Of a stretch of DNA of 64,000 bases, positions 16,087 through 24,270 are shown one piece after another. Below the pieces are notes generated by a model. The model made no database searches. It worked only from the letters and a program-made list of their open reading frames with translations, and was not told where the DNA came from. A program made the translations under genes and the position numbers. The stretch covers positions 62,001-126,000 of the IMG/VR virus record IMGVR_UViG_3300035182_002389; one strand, given 5' to 3'. The first letter of the stretch is position 1. Every line of letters starts with the position of its first letter. The DNA is from a virus.

Positions 16087-16466
16087 CGTATGACGAGATT
16101 TCGCCGACCATGCGCCAGGCCCTCGCGACCTGGGAGGCGTTCCGGCGCCTCGGGTTCTCGGCCGCCGACATCTTCTCGATGATTGCGAAGACCCTCGCGC
16201 GCGAGGAGGACGGCCGCGTCGTCGAGGTCTTGGCCTTCTTCATCGCCCTCCGATCGCAGGGTCGAGAGTTCTCCATCACCATCGGCGAGATCGAGGACGC
16301 GGACGCGGCCGAAGCCGAGTGGGCCCGTGTCGCGAACGCTCTACCAGGCATGGACGAAGAAACGGTCCGCCGCATCTGGTTCGAGAGCGAAATCTGCGGC
16401 CGGCTCGTCGCGCTCGGTCAGTCGCTCGCGGCCAAGGGCTTTCACATCCCCATCCTCGGCAACTGA
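16083..16466 (+). CDS. Hypothetical helical protein
   Basis: 127 residues, mostly helical: QALATWEAFRRLGFSAADIFSMIAKTLARE, then EVLAFFIALRSQGREF. No motif. It follows repeat C directly, without a recognisable Shine-Dalgarno in the last bases (GGAACGACGAAC). Confidence 0.55.
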   Translation: MTYDEISPTMRQALATWEAFRRLGFSAADIFSMIAKTLAREEDGRVVEVLAFFIALRSQGREFSITIGEIEDADAAEAEWARVANALPGMDEETVRRIWFESEICGRLVALGQSLAAKGFHIPILGN

Positions 16467-16468
16467 AC

Positions 16469-16606
16469 ATGCTCGACGTCCAGAAGCTTCGCGAGGAGTT
16501 TGAGAAGGCCGCGGCGCTGCTCGCTTCGATGCCGCCGTGGTTTCAGACCATGAGAGCGAGGCGCCTCGCCTACCTCCAGTACATCGCGAACCAGAAGAAC
16601 CTGTAG
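16469..16606 (+). CDS. Very small helical protein
   Basis: 45 residues, one continuous helix-turn-helix-like unit (QKLREEFEKAAALLASMPPWFQTMRARRLAYLQYI). It lies 2 nt after the preceding stop. Function unknown. Confidence 0.4.
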   Translation: MLDVQKLREEFEKAAALLASMPPWFQTMRARRLAYLQYIANQKNL

Positions 16607-16623
16607 GCCCGAGGAGCAAGACC

Positions 16624-16890
16624 ATGTGCGAGTGCATTCAGCGCGCGAACGAGATGTTCAAAGAGCACAACATTCGCATCGTCACGCCCATGACGATCGA
16701 CGACAAGCGCAGGCTTGGCCCGCTTGCGAAGGCGACCATCCTCACCGAGAGGCTCGACAAGAAGAAGCGCGGCAACCCGATGTCGCTGGTCGCGACCTTC
16801 TGCCCGTTCTGCGGCGTCAAGTACGACGCAGGCAAGGACGAAGACGTGGAGGTCATCGCCGAGTCAAAACCTCGCGCGAAAGTCGTCTGA
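16624..16890 (+). CDS. Small zinc-binding-like protein
   Basis: 88 residues. N-terminal MCECIQRANEMFKEHN and, near residue 63, CPFCGVKY. The combination of CEC and CPFCG is frequent in small phage proteins annotated only as hypothetical. AGGAGC precedes the ATG. Confidence 0.55.
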   Translation: MCECIQRANEMFKEHNIRIVTPMTIDDKRRLGPLAKATILTERLDKKKRGNPMSLVATFCPFCGVKYDAGKDEDVEVIAESKPRAKVV

Positions 16891-16892
16891 TC

Positions 16893-17093
16893 ATGTCGAA
16901 GAACAAAATCGTCGCCGCGCTCGTGCACTTCATCAACTTCGGCATCAGCTCCGACAGCTACTACTCGTGCGGGGAGGGCAAAGAGCACCTCAAGACCGCC
17001 AAGGCCTTCTGGGACGATCAGCACCGGCTCTGCTTCACGATGAAGGGCAAGACCTACAAGTTCGCGTTCGAGTGCGTCGAGGAAGCGACGTGA
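16893..17093 (+). CDS. Small hypothetical protein
   Basis: 66 residues; IVAALVHFINFGIS then aromatic/Cys residues and two strands (HRLCFTMKGKTYKFAFECVEE). Two bases after the previous stop; its stop overlaps the next GTG. Confidence 0.5.
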   Translation: MSKNKIVAALVHFINFGISSDSYYSCGEGKEHLKTAKAFWDDQHRLCFTMKGKTYKFAFECVEEAT

Positions 17094-17413
17094 AGGACCC
17101 CATGCCGAGAGACCTCGCCAAGCTCAAGCTCTTCACCGTTTCCGTTTCTCTGAACTTCGACATGGCCGTCTTCGCGGGCGACGAGAAGGAGGCTCGCAAG
17201 GTCGCGCAGCGGCACTGGTCGACCGACGCCGCAGGCCTCGCGGTCGAGCCCGATTTCATGCCCGTCGAGATGACCGAGCAACGCCACACGCGCGGCGACT
17301 GCGACCTCGACATGTTGCCGTGGGCCCCCGAGGGCACCATCTGCGAGAGCGGATGCGAGAACCCGCAGCGCACGCTCGACGAGTACCTGACCGAGCGCGG
17401 CCTCAAGGGATGA
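17090..17413 (+). CDS. Hypothetical protein
   Basis: 107 residues from GTG (GTGA overlap; an in-frame ATG lies four codons later). LKLFTVSVSLNFDMAVFAGDEKEARKVAQRHW has the same strand-then-acidic-helix plan as the small proteins at 5117 and 9530. The C-terminal half has Cys residues and an ERGLKG end. Confidence 0.5.
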   Translation: MKDPMPRDLAKLKLFTVSVSLNFDMAVFAGDEKEARKVAQRHWSTDAAGLAVEPDFMPVEMTEQRHTRGDCDLDMLPWAPEGTICESGCENPQRTLDEYLTERGLKG

Positions 17414-17417
17414 CGCC

Positions 17418-17843
17418 GTGTTCTTGCGCCACGTGAAATATCACTACGTCATCTACGGCGACGGGGACAGCAGCTACGGGCCCATCACGCCGAAGCGTCT
17501 GTCGCCGGGCGCCAAACGATTCTGGAACCGTTATGGGCTCGGGGATGCGGAAGAGGCCGTCGTCGCGTACGAGAACGGCAGGCTCGTCGGCTTTTTTCGC
17601 TTCTCGGTCGGTGAGAGGTTCCGTCTTCGCACCGATCCGATCGCCATCATGCGTCTGGTCGCGGGCGGCACGTGGGTCGACACTTCGGCGCGCCGGCGAG
17701 GGCTCGGCAAACGCATGTGGAAGTACGCCATCGAGCGTACGAAGCCTGCGGAGATCGACGTGTCCGTCGTCAGTCGAGGGGGAGGCGCGCTCATTCAGAG
17801 CCTCCAACGCGACTACCACACGCTTCGATGGGACACGTACTGA
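17418..17843 (+). CDS. GNAT-family N-acetyltransferase
   Basis: 141 residues. The acetyl-CoA-binding motif A is visible as GTWVDTSARRRGLGKRMWKYAI (about 77-98), preceded by strand EEAVVAYENGRLVGFFRF. It should move an acetyl group to an amine; substrate unknown. GTG start. First of several GNAT-fold proteins in the window. Confidence 0.75.
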   Translation: MFLRHVKYHYVIYGDGDSSYGPITPKRLSPGAKRFWNRYGLGDAEEAVVAYENGRLVGFFRFSVGERFRLRTDPIAIMRLVAGGTWVDTSARRRGLGKRMWKYAIERTKPAEIDVSVVSRGGGALIQSLQRDYHTLRWDTY

Positions 17844-17873
17844 GCGGCAAGCGAAAGTGGTATCGTTTTCGCC

Positions 17874-18770
17874 ATGCTCCCGCACGGCACGATCTACCTC
17901 TCGGGCGCGAGGACCCGTACGCTCGACGCGCAGATGCGGTACGCGAACGACCACGCAAACACGTGGGACGAGGTGCCGCCCATCGGCATCTTGCTCACGC
18001 CGAAGACGGCCGACCGTGACGACGATCTGCGCCCCGGGATGCAGAACGTCTACCACTACGTCGGCATCGACAACGGTTGCTTCACGCCGAGCGGACGCGC
18101 GAGGTTCGCTCAGCTCGGAATGAGTGGCTACCTCGCGCTCGGACAGAGGGCCTTGTCGCTCTGGGGCGACCACGTGCTCTTCATCACGGCGCCCGACGTG
18201 CCGGGCGATTGGGCAGGCACCCTGCGTGCGAGCTTGCCTGTGCTCCCCGCCCTGCGAAGGGCGATGCCCCACTGCGCGGCCATCGTGCTTCAAGACGGCG
18301 CGACGCCCGCGAACATCCCGTGGGACGAGATCGATTGGGTCTTCATCGGGGGCTCGACCGCGTGGAAGGTGTCGGCCTTCGCGCACGCATGCTCAAAAGA
18401 GGCCCACCGTCGCAGAAAAGGCGTTCACATGGGGCGCGTGAACTCGCTCCAGCGCCTTCGGGTCGCAAGCGAGTTCGGGTGCACGTCGGCCGACGGGACC
18501 TACTTGCGCGAGGAGATGATCACGGGCGGCCTCGTCGGGCTCAAGAAGGCCTTGAACATCGCCGTCGACCTTCGAGACCCTCGCGATCGCGCGCGCGGGG
18601 CCAAGCTCATCAAGGAGGCGCTCGCCAAGTACGGGCCCGAGACCGTCGAGGGCCGGGCGATTCGCACGCCCATGCAGGCGTACGAGGCGCGCGCCATCGA
18701 GACGATCTTCACCTGGGCCCGCGACTCCTGGGCTCGGGCGGGCGGGCTACGGGCGCTGCACGGACGCTAG
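17874..18770 (+). CDS. DpdA-like DNA/RNA guanine transglycosylase
   Basis: 298 residues. The segment VFIGGSTAWKVSAFAHA (about 157-173) and KGVHMGRVNSLQRLRVASEFGCTSADGTYL (about 183-211) match my memory of phage and bacterial DpdA, which exchange guanine in DNA for a 7-deazaguanine. The TIM-barrel layout also fits: APDVPGD (about 106-112) and VLQDGATPANIPWDEIDW before the GG motif. Start: GGTATCGT, seven bases, ATG, a leaderless arrangement. No folE, queD, queE or queC gene is in the window, so the base precursor would come from the host or elsewhere on the element. It ends in a CTAG overlap with a convergent gene. Confidence 0.7.
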   Translation: MLPHGTIYLSGARTRTLDAQMRYANDHANTWDEVPPIGILLTPKTADRDDDLRPGMQNVYHYVGIDNGCFTPSGRARFAQLGMSGYLALGQRALSLWGDHVLFITAPDVPGDWAGTLRASLPVLPALRRAMPHCAAIVLQDGATPANIPWDEIDWVFIGGSTAWKVSAFAHACSKEAHRRRKGVHMGRVNSLQRLRVASEFGCTSADGTYLREEMITGGLVGLKKALNIAVDLRDPRDRARGAKLIKEALAKYGPETVEGRAIRTPMQAYEARAIETIFTWARDSWARAGGLRALHGR

Positions 18771-19144
18771 ACGGGTGCTCGGCGTCGCCATGGCCACGCT
18801 TCCGGCCCGGGGAGCGTCTGGAGACTCCCAGAGGGCAGCTTGACCCTCCGGCCGAACGTCCACGCGGCAGGGTCCGAAAGTCCGTCCACGAAGCGCTGGA
18901 GGTCCCGCGGCACGCCATAGGAGTAGATCACGACCTCAGCCGGCACCGATCGCCGGCCGTCGAGGATGGCCTCGACGACCCGGTGGGCGCCGTCGAGCAC
19001 GTAGAAGCGGCCCGCGCCGATGGCCGCGAGCTGCACAGGCTCGCCCGCATGCTCGCTCACGAGGCCTCGGCGCACGTGAGCGAGCGTATGGACGATCTTC
19101 TCGTCGGTCTGGTAGAGCCGTCGAAGGCTGATCGAAGACGGCAC
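18767..19144 (-). CDS. ParB-like (DGxHR) domain protein
   Basis: 125 residues from GTG with GAAGAAGAGG upstream. A strand RFYVLDGAHRVVEAI (about 47-61) carries the D-G-A-H-R signature; before it PVQLAAIGAG fits the preceding ParB strand. Convergent with the DpdA-like gene. No helix-turn-helix domain, so this is not a full ParB. The third of the window's ParB-like genes lies at 41030, the fourth at 51161. Confidence 0.6.
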   Translation of the reverse strand: MPSSISLRRLYQTDEKIVHTLAHVRRGLVSEHAGEPVQLAAIGAGRFYVLDGAHRVVEAILDGRRSVPAEVVIYSYGVPRDLQRFVDGLSDPAAWTFGRRVKLPSGSLQTLPGPEAWPWRRRAPV

Positions 19145-19154
19145 AGGCAACCTC

Positions 19155-19385
19155 TTCTTCCCCGTTCCCGTTCCCGTTCCCGTTCCCGTTCCCAGCGCGC
19201 CAAAGGCGCGCGTTCCCGTTCCCGTTCCCGTTCCCGTTCCCGTTCCCGTTCCCGTTCCCGTTCCCAGCGCACCAAAGGCGCGCGTTCCCGTTCCCGACTC
19301 CCGAGCGAGACGAGATCGGGCAGCGGGAACGCTCGCTTCGCGAGCTGGAACGGGAACGCTCGCTTTGCTCGCTGGAACGAGGACG
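19155..19385. repeat. Repeat family B, copy 1: GTTCCC arrays
   Basis: Two tandem arrays of GTTCCC units (about 19157-19195 and 19208-19265) separated by the palindromic CGCGCCAAAGGCGCG, then degenerate GGGAACGCTCGC(TT)GCGAGC blocks. 230 bp without a gene. Arrays of a 6-bp unit can expand by slippage. Related copies at 19957, 50998, 51517 and 62524. Confidence 0.85.
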
Positions 19386-19386
19386 A

Positions 19387-19926
19387 TCAGGCCGACTTGA
19401 CCGCGAGCGCGGGCACGTCGTCGGGCGTGAGCAGGACGACGGACTTGTCCGTCGTCGCCCGGATGGCGCTGAGCAGGTCTGCGCCCTTGAGCGCGCGCAC
19501 CGGCACGTTGGCGAGCGTCCCGCCCTGCTGGTAGCCGCCGAGGGTGTAGTCCGGGATGACGATCGTGTAGCCGTTCTGCGCGAGGAGCTTGAAGACGTCC
19601 GCGGCCGACTGGCCTGCCGGAATCGTCTGCCCAGCGGCCGGCGACAGCATCGAGATTTCGATGGCCGTCATCGTCGAGTTCGCGCCCTGCTTGTAGCCGA
19701 ACGCGCCGAAGCCGTAGCCCCCGCCGCTCATGAGCAGATCCGCGTCGGACTTCGCGAGCTTGACGGCCTGCACTTCGGGGAGCTTGTACTCGGGCGTCGC
19801 GGCCACGGGCGGCGGCAGCGCGGGCGCACCTCCCGCCGTCGGGGCGGCCGGCTTCTTCTTGTAGTAGTAGACGCCGACACCGATGGCGCCGGCACCGGCG
19901 AGGAGGAGGAGCGTAGAGGTCTTCAT
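19387..19926 (-). CDS. Single-anchor membrane protein, unknown C-terminal domain
   Basis: 179 residues. Residues 4-21 (STLLLLAGAGAIGVGVYYY) form a Gly/Ala-rich membrane helix followed by KKK, so the C-terminal part is predicted on the cytoplasmic side. A Pro/Ala linker (25-45) leads to a mixed alpha/beta domain with GYTIVIPDYTLGGYQQGG and KSVVLLTPDDV. A member of the window's anchor-plus-linker family. Confidence 0.65.
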   Translation of the reverse strand: MKTSTLLLLAGAGAIGVGVYYYKKKPAAPTAGGAPALPPPVAATPEYKLPEVQAVKLAKSDADLLMSGGGYGFGAFGYKQGANSTMTAIEISMLSPAAGQTIPAGQSAADVFKLLAQNGYTIVIPDYTLGGYQQGGTLANVPVRALKGADLLSAIRATTDKSVVLLTPDDVPALAVKSA

Positions 19927-19956
19927 GGGTTCTCCGAGGGACAGGGACGTGATGAG

Positions 19957-20006
19957 AAATCGGGAACGGGGACGGGAACGCTCGCTGCGCGAGCTGGAAA
20001 AGGGGA
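19957..20006. repeat. Repeat family B, copy 2
   Basis: CGGGAACGGGGACGGGAACG followed by CTCGCTGCGCGAG, located between two minus-strand genes. A short degenerate version of the B array at 19155. Confidence 0.6.
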
Positions 20007-20010
20007 CGGA

Positions 20011-20961
20011 TTACGCCGACGCGGCGGCGTAGAGCTTGTCGAACTCGTCTTGGTTCCAGCCGACCAGAAGGTCGCCGTTCATGTCGATCACGGGGATGGC
20101 GGTCGTTGCGCCGTTGGTCGCGGTGCCGAGCTTCGTCCACATCGTGAGGTTGTTCTGCGAGCAGGTCGCGTCGCCGCACGCCACGTCCGCGAACGTGTAG
20201 GGGATGCCGGCCGCGTCCGCGTAGGCTCTGGCGGCCTTCGTATGCCCACACCACGTCGCGCCGTAGATGGTGATGGCCGGTTCGACCTTCGTCGCCGGCG
20301 CAGGTGGCGTCGAGCTTGCGGGAGGCGTGTCCGATCCGGTGGGAAAGAGCGGAGGCGGCGCATTGTCTGCGGGCGGGGCGTTGTCCGTCGGCCTCGGCGC
20401 GAAGAGTTCGAGGCCGGCTCGAAAGCGCGACGAGAAGGCGGGCTGCAACGCCTTCAGCGCGGCCGGGCGAAACGCGATGAGGGCAGCCGCAGACTTGAGC
20501 ACGGTCGGTTGCAACTGTGCCTGCATCGTGCGCATCGCGCTGAAGCCGACCGGGGCTTGCCACGGCGTGAACCCGGTCGCGGCGTTCTGAAGCGCGTCGA
20601 TGACCACGCGGTTCTGGAGCAGCGGGGCCGATCGGAAGCTCTGCGAAGACGCGGGGCGCACGAGCTGCATCGTGCTCATCTGGACTTGGTCGGGGGCCTG
20701 GGCAGGCACGGGCGGAGGCTGCGCAGGAGGAGACGGCGACGGCGACGGCGCCGGCAGCGTGGCGATGGTCGGGCCCACCCACGCGCATTTTCCGCTTGGG
20801 TCGCACGCGTACTGCTGCGAGACCCCGTCCGGGAGCGTTCGTACGTCGCCGTCCTTCGCCGTGGTCGCAGGCGCCGAGGGCGTCTTCGTCTTCTTGTAGA
20901 GGACGTACGCGACGCCAACACCGGCGGCGCCGAGGAGCAGATGGAGAGGCTTGATCGACAT
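20011..20961 (-). CDS. Membrane-anchored glutaredoxin-like protein
   Basis: 316 residues. Residues 5-23 (PLHLLLGAAGVGVAYVLY) are a membrane helix followed by KKTK. Residues 25-225 are a Pro/Ala-rich region with WAPVGFSAMRTM. The last 90 residues are a glutaredoxin fold: ITIYGATWCGHTKAARAY (CGHT near 238), then TAIPVIDMNGDLLVGWNQDEF, with the cis-Pro IPVI and GG-like G-W features. The redox motif has one Cys in CxxT, so it would work by a monothiol mechanism. A second protein at 60628 has the same C-terminal domain. The palindrome GGCTTGCGGTAAGCC lies just upstream. Confidence 0.75.
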   Translation of the reverse strand: MSIKPLHLLLGAAGVGVAYVLYKKTKTPSAPATTAKDGDVRTLPDGVSQQYACDPSGKCAWVGPTIATLPAPSPSPSPPAQPPPVPAQAPDQVQMSTMQLVRPASSQSFRSAPLLQNRVVIDALQNAATGFTPWQAPVGFSAMRTMQAQLQPTVLKSAAALIAFRPAALKALQPAFSSRFRAGLELFAPRPTDNAPPADNAPPPLFPTGSDTPPASSTPPAPATKVEPAITIYGATWCGHTKAARAYADAAGIPYTFADVACGDATCSQNNLTMWTKLGTATNGATTAIPVIDMNGDLLVGWNQDEFDKLYAAASA

Positions 20962-20971
20962 GAGGGTCCTC

Positions 20972-20986
20972 GGCTTACCGCAAGCC
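20972..20986. promoter_or_regulatory. Palindrome, upstream of 20961 gene
   Basis: GGCTTACCGCAAGCC, ten bases from the start codon of the glutaredoxin-like gene on the minus strand; a member of the 15-bp palindrome family. Confidence 0.6.
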
Positions 20987-20993
20987 TACACGT

Positions 20994-21416
20994 TCATCCG
21001 CGCGCGAGGTACTTCACGCATTCGGGGCCGATTCCGCTGGCGATGCTGGCCGGCACCGTGAGCCGCCTTCCACAGCGCCCGCAGCGGCCCTCGTGCCAGA
21101 CCTGGACCATCGGCGGCATCCGGCCCGCGGCGATGTATTTCCAGACCCACTCGAACGCCTTCGCGCTCGGGGCGCCTTCGCCGATCGTGCTCTTGTACGA
21201 GTGACGGTAGGCGCCGTCGGGAAAGACCGTGCCGAGGAACTGGAAGTCCGTCTCGTTCGACGAGCCCCGCAGCACGCCGACGAAGGTCGGCATCGTCGGG
21301 TTCTTTCGCCAGAGTCGGTAGGTGAAGCGCGTGCCCGTCTTTTCCGAGACGAGCGTGACCACCGCGCGACCCGCGAGCATGAAGTCGCGGATCTGTTTCG
21401 GGTCGTGCATCTGCAT
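20994..21416 (-). CDS. DUF6011-like protein with C-terminal treble-clef-like zinc motif
   Basis: 140 residues. The C-terminal CGRCGRRLTVPASIASGIGPEC (about 113-134) matches the motif C-x-x-C-x-R-x-L-x(n)-G-I-G-P-x-C that occurs in many phage proteins. The N-terminal part has strands YRLWRKNPTMPTFVGVLRG. Probably binds nucleic acid or acts as adaptor. Two further relatives of the motif are at 44053 and 45778. In the minus-strand operon after the spike genes. Confidence 0.7.
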   Translation of the reverse strand: MQMHDPKQIRDFMLAGRAVVTLVSEKTGTRFTYRLWRKNPTMPTFVGVLRGSSNETDFQFLGTVFPDGAYRHSYKSTIGEGAPSAKAFEWVWKYIAAGRMPPMVQVWHEGRCGRCGRRLTVPASIASGIGPECVKYLARG

Positions 21417-21433
21417 GGGAGGATCCTTCGTGT

Positions 21434-22564
21434 TCAGACGAGCGTGCCGTCGGCGTAGACCCACGCCGTGCCATTCCACCAGATCGGTTTGCCGTTGGCT
21501 CCGAGGGAGGTGTCGAAGTACGGCAGGCCGATGTTCTGCCCCGCGGCGAGAGGCGGACGCTGCGCAGTCGGACCCGCGAACGAGATGCCGCCCGGCAGGT
21601 TCACGAGCGTGCCCGTGAAGCCCACGGTCGGCGGGGTCACCGGCGAAGAGGTGCCGATGATCCAGAGCTGCGTCGTGCCGTCGCCCGAGACGACGTTTGC
21701 GGGAGACTGGCCGGGATTCAGCAGCGAGAGGATGCCGATGGCGTTCGGCGCGATGGCGATGATCGGGGCCGTCGAACCTGGATCGATCACGGAGGCGTTG
21801 TACAGCGCGACGATGACGCCGGGCCCGCCTCCCGTGTTCGGGGCATCCATCAGCGCCCGGCTCCCGAGGTTGCTCAGCGCCGCGCCAAGCTGGAGCACGA
21901 GCGCAGGAGGTTCGGCGGGGTTCGGCGCGTCGAAGGCGAAGGTTGCGAGCGAGGAGGGGATTCCTCGCACGGTCATCGAACCGACGATGCTGCTCAGGTT
22001 GCGAAGCTGCACGCCTTCGGGCGCTTCGAGCCGGTTCATGTCGGGGTTGCTGAAGGCCACCGACCGAAGGGTCGCGAGCTTCATGTCGTAGACGCCGAGC
22101 GGAATCGAGAACGGTCCCGACGTGACGCAGTCGATCCAGACGTCGATGGGCGAGGCGCTGAGGGCGATGAGGTCCATGACCTCGCCCCAGGTGTGCGCGT
22201 AACGAACGTCGGTCGGCGGCGCGTCCGGCTTGAAGATGATGCTGACCGGGTTCTCGTCGATCGCAGGAGCGTCCACGATACTCGTGCGAATCCACCGACC
22301 GATGCCCGTCGCATCGTGCGAAGTGGCCTGCTTTGCGCACAGGGCGCCCATCGCATCGCGTGCTTGCGGACCGTTGCAGGTCGACAGGACGTTGACGCCC
22401 GTGACCGCCGGCGCCGGGACGTGGAAGCTCAACCTATAGTAGCGTTCGAGGCTCTCCACGTGCGCGAGGCAGCCATCTTCGAGGCCGCTCGTGTCCGTGT
22501 TCTGAAGATCGCACGTCGTCTCGACGCGCAGAAATCCCGGGAACGGATTGTAGCCTTCCGTCAT
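21434..22564 (-). CDS. Spike/fibre-like protein, paralog pair 1 (short copy)
   Basis: 376 residues. It starts MTEGYNPFPGF, followed by DLQNTDTSGLEDGCLAHV and RYYRLSFHVPAP. The next gene upstream (22631-24220) shares this N-terminus almost word for word, so the N-terminal 90 residues are a common attachment module. The remainder is beta-rich with Asn and Gly turns. A start at 22573 (MVFMTEG) is possible and fits the TAGATC box better; the paralog supports 22564. Probable exposed structural protein or adhesin. Confidence 0.65.
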   Translation of the reverse strand: MTEGYNPFPGFLRVETTCDLQNTDTSGLEDGCLAHVESLERYYRLSFHVPAPAVTGVNVLSTCNGPQARDAMGALCAKQATSHDATGIGRWIRTSIVDAPAIDENPVSIIFKPDAPPTDVRYAHTWGEVMDLIALSASPIDVWIDCVTSGPFSIPLGVYDMKLATLRSVAFSNPDMNRLEAPEGVQLRNLSSIVGSMTVRGIPSSLATFAFDAPNPAEPPALVLQLGAALSNLGSRALMDAPNTGGGPGVIVALYNASVIDPGSTAPIIAIAPNAIGILSLLNPGQSPANVVSGDGTTQLWIIGTSSPVTPPTVGFTGTLVNLPGGISFAGPTAQRPPLAAGQNIGLPYFDTSLGANGKPIWWNGTAWVYADGTLV

Positions 22565-22600
22565 GAAGACCATCGTCCTCGATCTACGCGGGCGAGACAA

Positions 22601-22615
22601 GGCTTACGCCAAGTC
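22601..22615. promoter_or_regulatory. Palindrome, upstream of 22564 gene
   Basis: GGCTTACGCCAAGTC between two spike-like genes on the minus strand, 37 bases from the downstream start. Confidence 0.5.
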
Positions 22616-22630
22616 TCACCCGGCCCAGGT

Positions 22631-24220
22631 CTACTTCGACCAGACCTGCCAGTAGACCGTCTGCGCCGCGTCCGCCGCCCCGCCCTTGCTCGTGATCGTG
22701 AAACTGACGCCGGCATTCACGTTCGAGAGGTAGAGAAAGCCCGTCGGCGCGACGCCGTTCGACTGGTAGCTGTACGTGACCGGCGTGCTGCCGCTGATTG
22801 CGGGAAGAAGAACGGTGAGCGCGCCGGCGCCATCCAGGGGGCCCTCACCGCTCGCAAGCGGTACGAGCGCCTTGAGCGCGTCGATTGCGTTCTGCACCGA
22901 TCCGCCAGGGCCGGTGAACGTGGGGAAGAGCACGGGCTGACCGGCAAGGACCGTCGCCCCAGGCGCCGGCGCACCCGGCGAGTTCAGGGCGCGCAGCTCG
23001 ATGTTCTCGCTGTCGAGGATCGTGACCACCGCGTAGCTGCCGCCACCAATCCCGATGAAGTCGCCCACGTGCAGGCACTGCGTCGAGTCGAACTTCGGCG
23101 TGATGGTCGACCAGAAGGCGGGCTGCACGAACGGCGTGATGAGATTCGCTTTGACCAGCGTGGGGGTGTGGGCCGCGTCGTCGTACGAGGCCTGCACGGC
23201 CTGGCTCAGCGTCGCCGCGAACCCGAACGGGCCCTGCCACGCGGGCTGGTTCGGCACGCCGTAGAACCACGTCGAGTCGTAGATGAAGTAGAGCCCAGCA
23301 CCCGGAGGACCCTTGAACGTGTTGTCGTAGCTGGTCGGTCCGAACGCAGGACCTGTCGAGCTGAACGCGATGAAACCGATGCCCGCGCCCGGCGCCGGTC
23401 CGCACTCGACGATCGGGATCGGGAACGAGCCGATGTCGAATGCAAGGTCGTTGAAGGACGCGACGAGGACGCCGCCTTGCGGCAAGTAGAGGCCAGAACG
23501 CGCGGTCGTCGCGACATTCTGGAGCCGAGCGCCTCTTGAGAAGGTGAGCAGGTTCGCGTCGTCCTGGATGATGCAGGGGCCCGTGCGCGCGTCGAGCTGA
23601 ATGACCAGGCCGTCTGTCACCTCGTAGAGATTTCGGATGACTCCGCCGAGGGGCTGGCGGAGGATCAGGTTCGGCGAGACGCCGCTCGGGCCCGTCGGGA
23701 TGTTCGCGCCCGCGAGGGTGAGGCGACCTTGGCCGTCCATCGGCACGGTCCACGGCGCGGGGGTCGCGGGCGGCATGAGCGAGTCGTCGACCTCGACGAT
23801 CAAGGCTCCGTTCGCGAGCGCAACCTGCGCCGCGACCTCGACGTCGGTCGCGAAGACATTGCCCTCGCTCACGCCGTTCGGGCGGTAGATGATCGTGCCC
23901 GAGCCCGAGGGCGAAGCTGTCGAGTCGAGGATCGAGGTGCGCACCCACCGCCCGATGCCGGTCGGGCTGTGCGCGCTCTGCCCCGGCTGCACGCAGGGGG
24001 CTCCGAACGCGTCGAGCCCGTCGGGCCCGTTCCAGGTCGAGAGCACGTTGACGCCGTCGACCGCGGGCGCGGGGACCTTCGTGCTCAGGCGGTAAAACCG
24101 GCCCGTGTCGACCACATATGCGAGGCAGCCCTCTTCGAGCCCGTCGGTCGACGAGTTCTGAAGCTCGCACGTCGTGGGCGCGGTGAGAAAGCCCGGGAAC
24201 GGGTTGTAGCCTTCGGTCAT
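22631..24220 (-). CDS. Spike/fibre-like protein, paralog pair 1 (long copy)
   Basis: 529 residues. The N-terminus MTEGYNPFPGFL...TTCELQN...LEEGCLAYV repeats that of the 376-residue neighbour; then a long beta-rich body with repeated short strands and a small beta domain at the C-terminus (VTYSYQSNGVAPTGFLYLSNVNAGVSFTI). Start fixed by a leaderless arrangement: GTGTACGCT, seven bases, ATG. Shared N-terminus with different bodies suggests alternative receptor-binding proteins. Confidence 0.65.
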   Translation of the reverse strand: MTEGYNPFPGFLTAPTTCELQNSSTDGLEEGCLAYVVDTGRFYRLSTKVPAPAVDGVNVLSTWNGPDGLDAFGAPCVQPGQSAHSPTGIGRWVRTSILDSTASPSGSGTIIYRPNGVSEGNVFATDVEVAAQVALANGALIVEVDDSLMPPATPAPWTVPMDGQGRLTLAGANIPTGPSGVSPNLILRQPLGGVIRNLYEVTDGLVIQLDARTGPCIIQDDANLLTFSRGARLQNVATTARSGLYLPQGGVLVASFNDLAFDIGSFPIPIVECGPAPGAGIGFIAFSSTGPAFGPTSYDNTFKGPPGAGLYFIYDSTWFYGVPNQPAWQGPFGFAATLSQAVQASYDDAAHTPTLVKANLITPFVQPAFWSTITPKFDSTQCLHVGDFIGIGGGSYAVVTILDSENIELRALNSPGAPAPGATVLAGQPVLFPTFTGPGGSVQNAIDALKALVPLASGEGPLDGAGALTVLLPAISGSTPVTYSYQSNGVAPTGFLYLSNVNAGVSFTITSKGGAADAAQTVYWQVWSK

Positions 24221-24247
24221 GCGTCCGAGCGTACACGAGCGCGCTCA

Positions 24248-24262
24248 GACTTGCGACAAGTC
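24248..24262. promoter_or_regulatory. Palindrome GACTTGCGACAAGTC, upstream of 24220 gene
   Basis: Perfect palindrome apart from the three central bases. On the minus strand it lies 16 bp before the -10 TACGCT of the long spike-like gene. Confidence 0.7.
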
Positions 24263-24270
24263 GGACGAGG

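Noticed and set aside
19157-19265. Possible CRISPR array
   Set aside because: The 6-bp GTTCCC unit repeats without spacers; there are no cas genes. It is a simple tandem array.
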